Positions 63,469-64,000 of a stretch of DNA of 64,000 bases are shown here, in pieces. The translations under genes were made by a program, and so were the position numbers. Every line of letters starts with the position of its first letter. Position 1 is the stretch's first letter. The stretch is from Planococcus lenghuensis (lineage in GTDB: Bacteria > Bacillota > Bacilli > Bacillales_A > Planococcaceae): assembly GCF_001999905.1 (NCBI RefSeq), contig NZ_CP019640.1, positions 1,153,501 through 1,217,500 on the forward strand, in the 5' to 3' direction. The notes under the pieces were generated by a model, which made no database searches, was not told the origin of the DNA, and was given only the letters and a program-made list of their open reading frames with translations.

Positions 63469-64000
63469 GTGGAACAACCTAAAATTCATCCGTACATACC
63501 AATTGCAATTGGTGTTATATCTGTGTCGCTTTCAGCGATTTTTGTTAAGTGGTCTTCTGCTGATGCAGGGGTCATTGCCTTCTACCGTCTTCTTTTTTCC
63601 ATTTTAATTATGAGTCCAATATTTTTTCTGAAGTATACACATGAAATTAAGAAATTGAGTAGGAGAGATTGGTTATTTTCTATGATTGCTGGAGTATTTT
63701 TGGCATTTCATTTTATATTATGGTTTGAATCGCTTAATTACACATCCGTTGCAAGTTCAACTGTCTTGGTGACATTGCAGCCACTTTTCGCATTCGCAGG
63801 TACTTACTTCTTTTTTAAGGAAGTCATCTCGTGGAAAACCGTTATATCCGGATTGATCGCAATTTGCGGAAGCGTTATTATCGGCTATGGCGATTTCCGA
63901 ATCAGCGGTCTTGCTCTCTTTGGCGATTTACTTGCGCTTATTGCCTGTGCTTTAATTACAGCATATCTTCTGTTTGGACAGGATGTGCGAAAGCGATTAT
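63469..64000 (+). CDS. EamA/DMT-family transporter, 3' end outside window
   Basis: Open frame from GTG 63469 (AGAGGTG upstream) to the window edge, 177 codons. Six hydrophobic helices so far: HPYIPIAIGVISVSLSAIFV, then FYRLLFSILIMSPIFF, and TSVASSTVLVTLQPLFAFAG, the typical EamA repeat. Drug/metabolite exporter family; substrate unknown. Confidence 0.88.
   Translation, partial: MEQPKIHPYIPIAIGVISVSLSAIFVKWSSADAGVIAFYRLLFSILIMSPIFFLKYTHEIKKLSRRDWLFSMIAGVFLAFHFILWFESLNYTSVASSTVLVTLQPLFAFAGTYFFFKEVISWKTVISGLIAICGSVIIGYGDFRISGLALFGDLLALIACALITAYLLFGQDVRKRL

Overview
The window is about 47 % GC, has dense operons, strong AGGAGG-type ribosome sites and long U-tailed terminators. Its gene order matches the Bacillus subtilis yus-suf-yun-yut-yui-mrp-yug segments in shortened, rearranged form. 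Together with protein sequence this points to a low-GC Gram-positive of the order Bacillales, most likely a Planococcaceae member (Planococcus/Sporosarcina type). The family assignment is inference; the Bacillales assignment is well supported.

Layout. 1-6.7 kb: 3' part of fadE, yusI, gcvH, yusF, yusE, then a SAM (S-box) riboswitch and the methionine ABC importer metNPQ, then an acidic lipoprotein. 6.8-12.5 kb: a 65-codon gene that seems to start at ATT, two hairpins, and the complete iron-sulfur assembly operon sufCDSUB. 12.6-15.6 kb: yunF-yunE-yunD, overlapping. 15.6-19.4 kb: a lysine (L-box) riboswitch ahead of an NhaC-type transporter, then an NSS transporter followed by its 34-residue partner protein. 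19.5-22.7 kb: yutD, yutE-yutF, yuzB (reverse), and yutJ with a Rex-like operator over its promoter.

22.68-30.61 kb is an integrated element. A 22-bp near-perfect direct repeat of the yutJ 3' end marks both edges. Inside are decayed int, immA and immR genes in the ICEBs1/phage order, a divergent broken Xre gene, an Excalibur-type membrane-anchored protein, an unknown 182-residue protein, a 3,010-bp Tn552-like transposon with a 6-bp target duplication (frameshifted DUF6431 gene, DDE transposase, AAA ATPase), and an inactivated IS1182-like copy with a GC-rich dispersed repeat. None of the recombinase or immunity genes is intact, so the element is probably immobile.

30.6-36.9 kb returns to the core chromosome: yuzD, nfu-type yutI, yutM, NADH dehydrogenase yumB, a Nudix hydrolase, yuiA, yuiB, yuiD and leucyl aminopeptidase. 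36.9-42.7 kb (reverse) is the seven-gene Mrp Na+/H+ antiporter. 42.9-46.7 kb: MFS exporter, cyclophilin, small membrane protein, patB, yugE. 46.7-51.4 kb: a Fur-controlled divergent siderophore uptake locus (FhuF-like reductase and ATPase one way; binding protein and fused double permease the other). 51.5-56.5 kb: Xre regulator, second NSS transporter, an 869-residue protein with a sigma-factor-like N-terminus joined to a membrane anchor and a large outer domain, and S1 protein yugI. 56.5-62.0 kb: a RocR-like regulator that lacks the sigma-54 contact loop, divergent from rocA, rocD and a glutamate dehydrogenase gene (arginine/ornithine/proline to 2-oxoglutarate). The window ends with yugJ and the start of an EamA transporter.

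No CRISPR array, rRNA or tRNA was seen. The most unusual items are the sigma-like membrane fusion, the GAFTGA-less RocR homologue, the Rex-like site at yutJ, and the nested decayed element with its readable attachment sites and target duplication.
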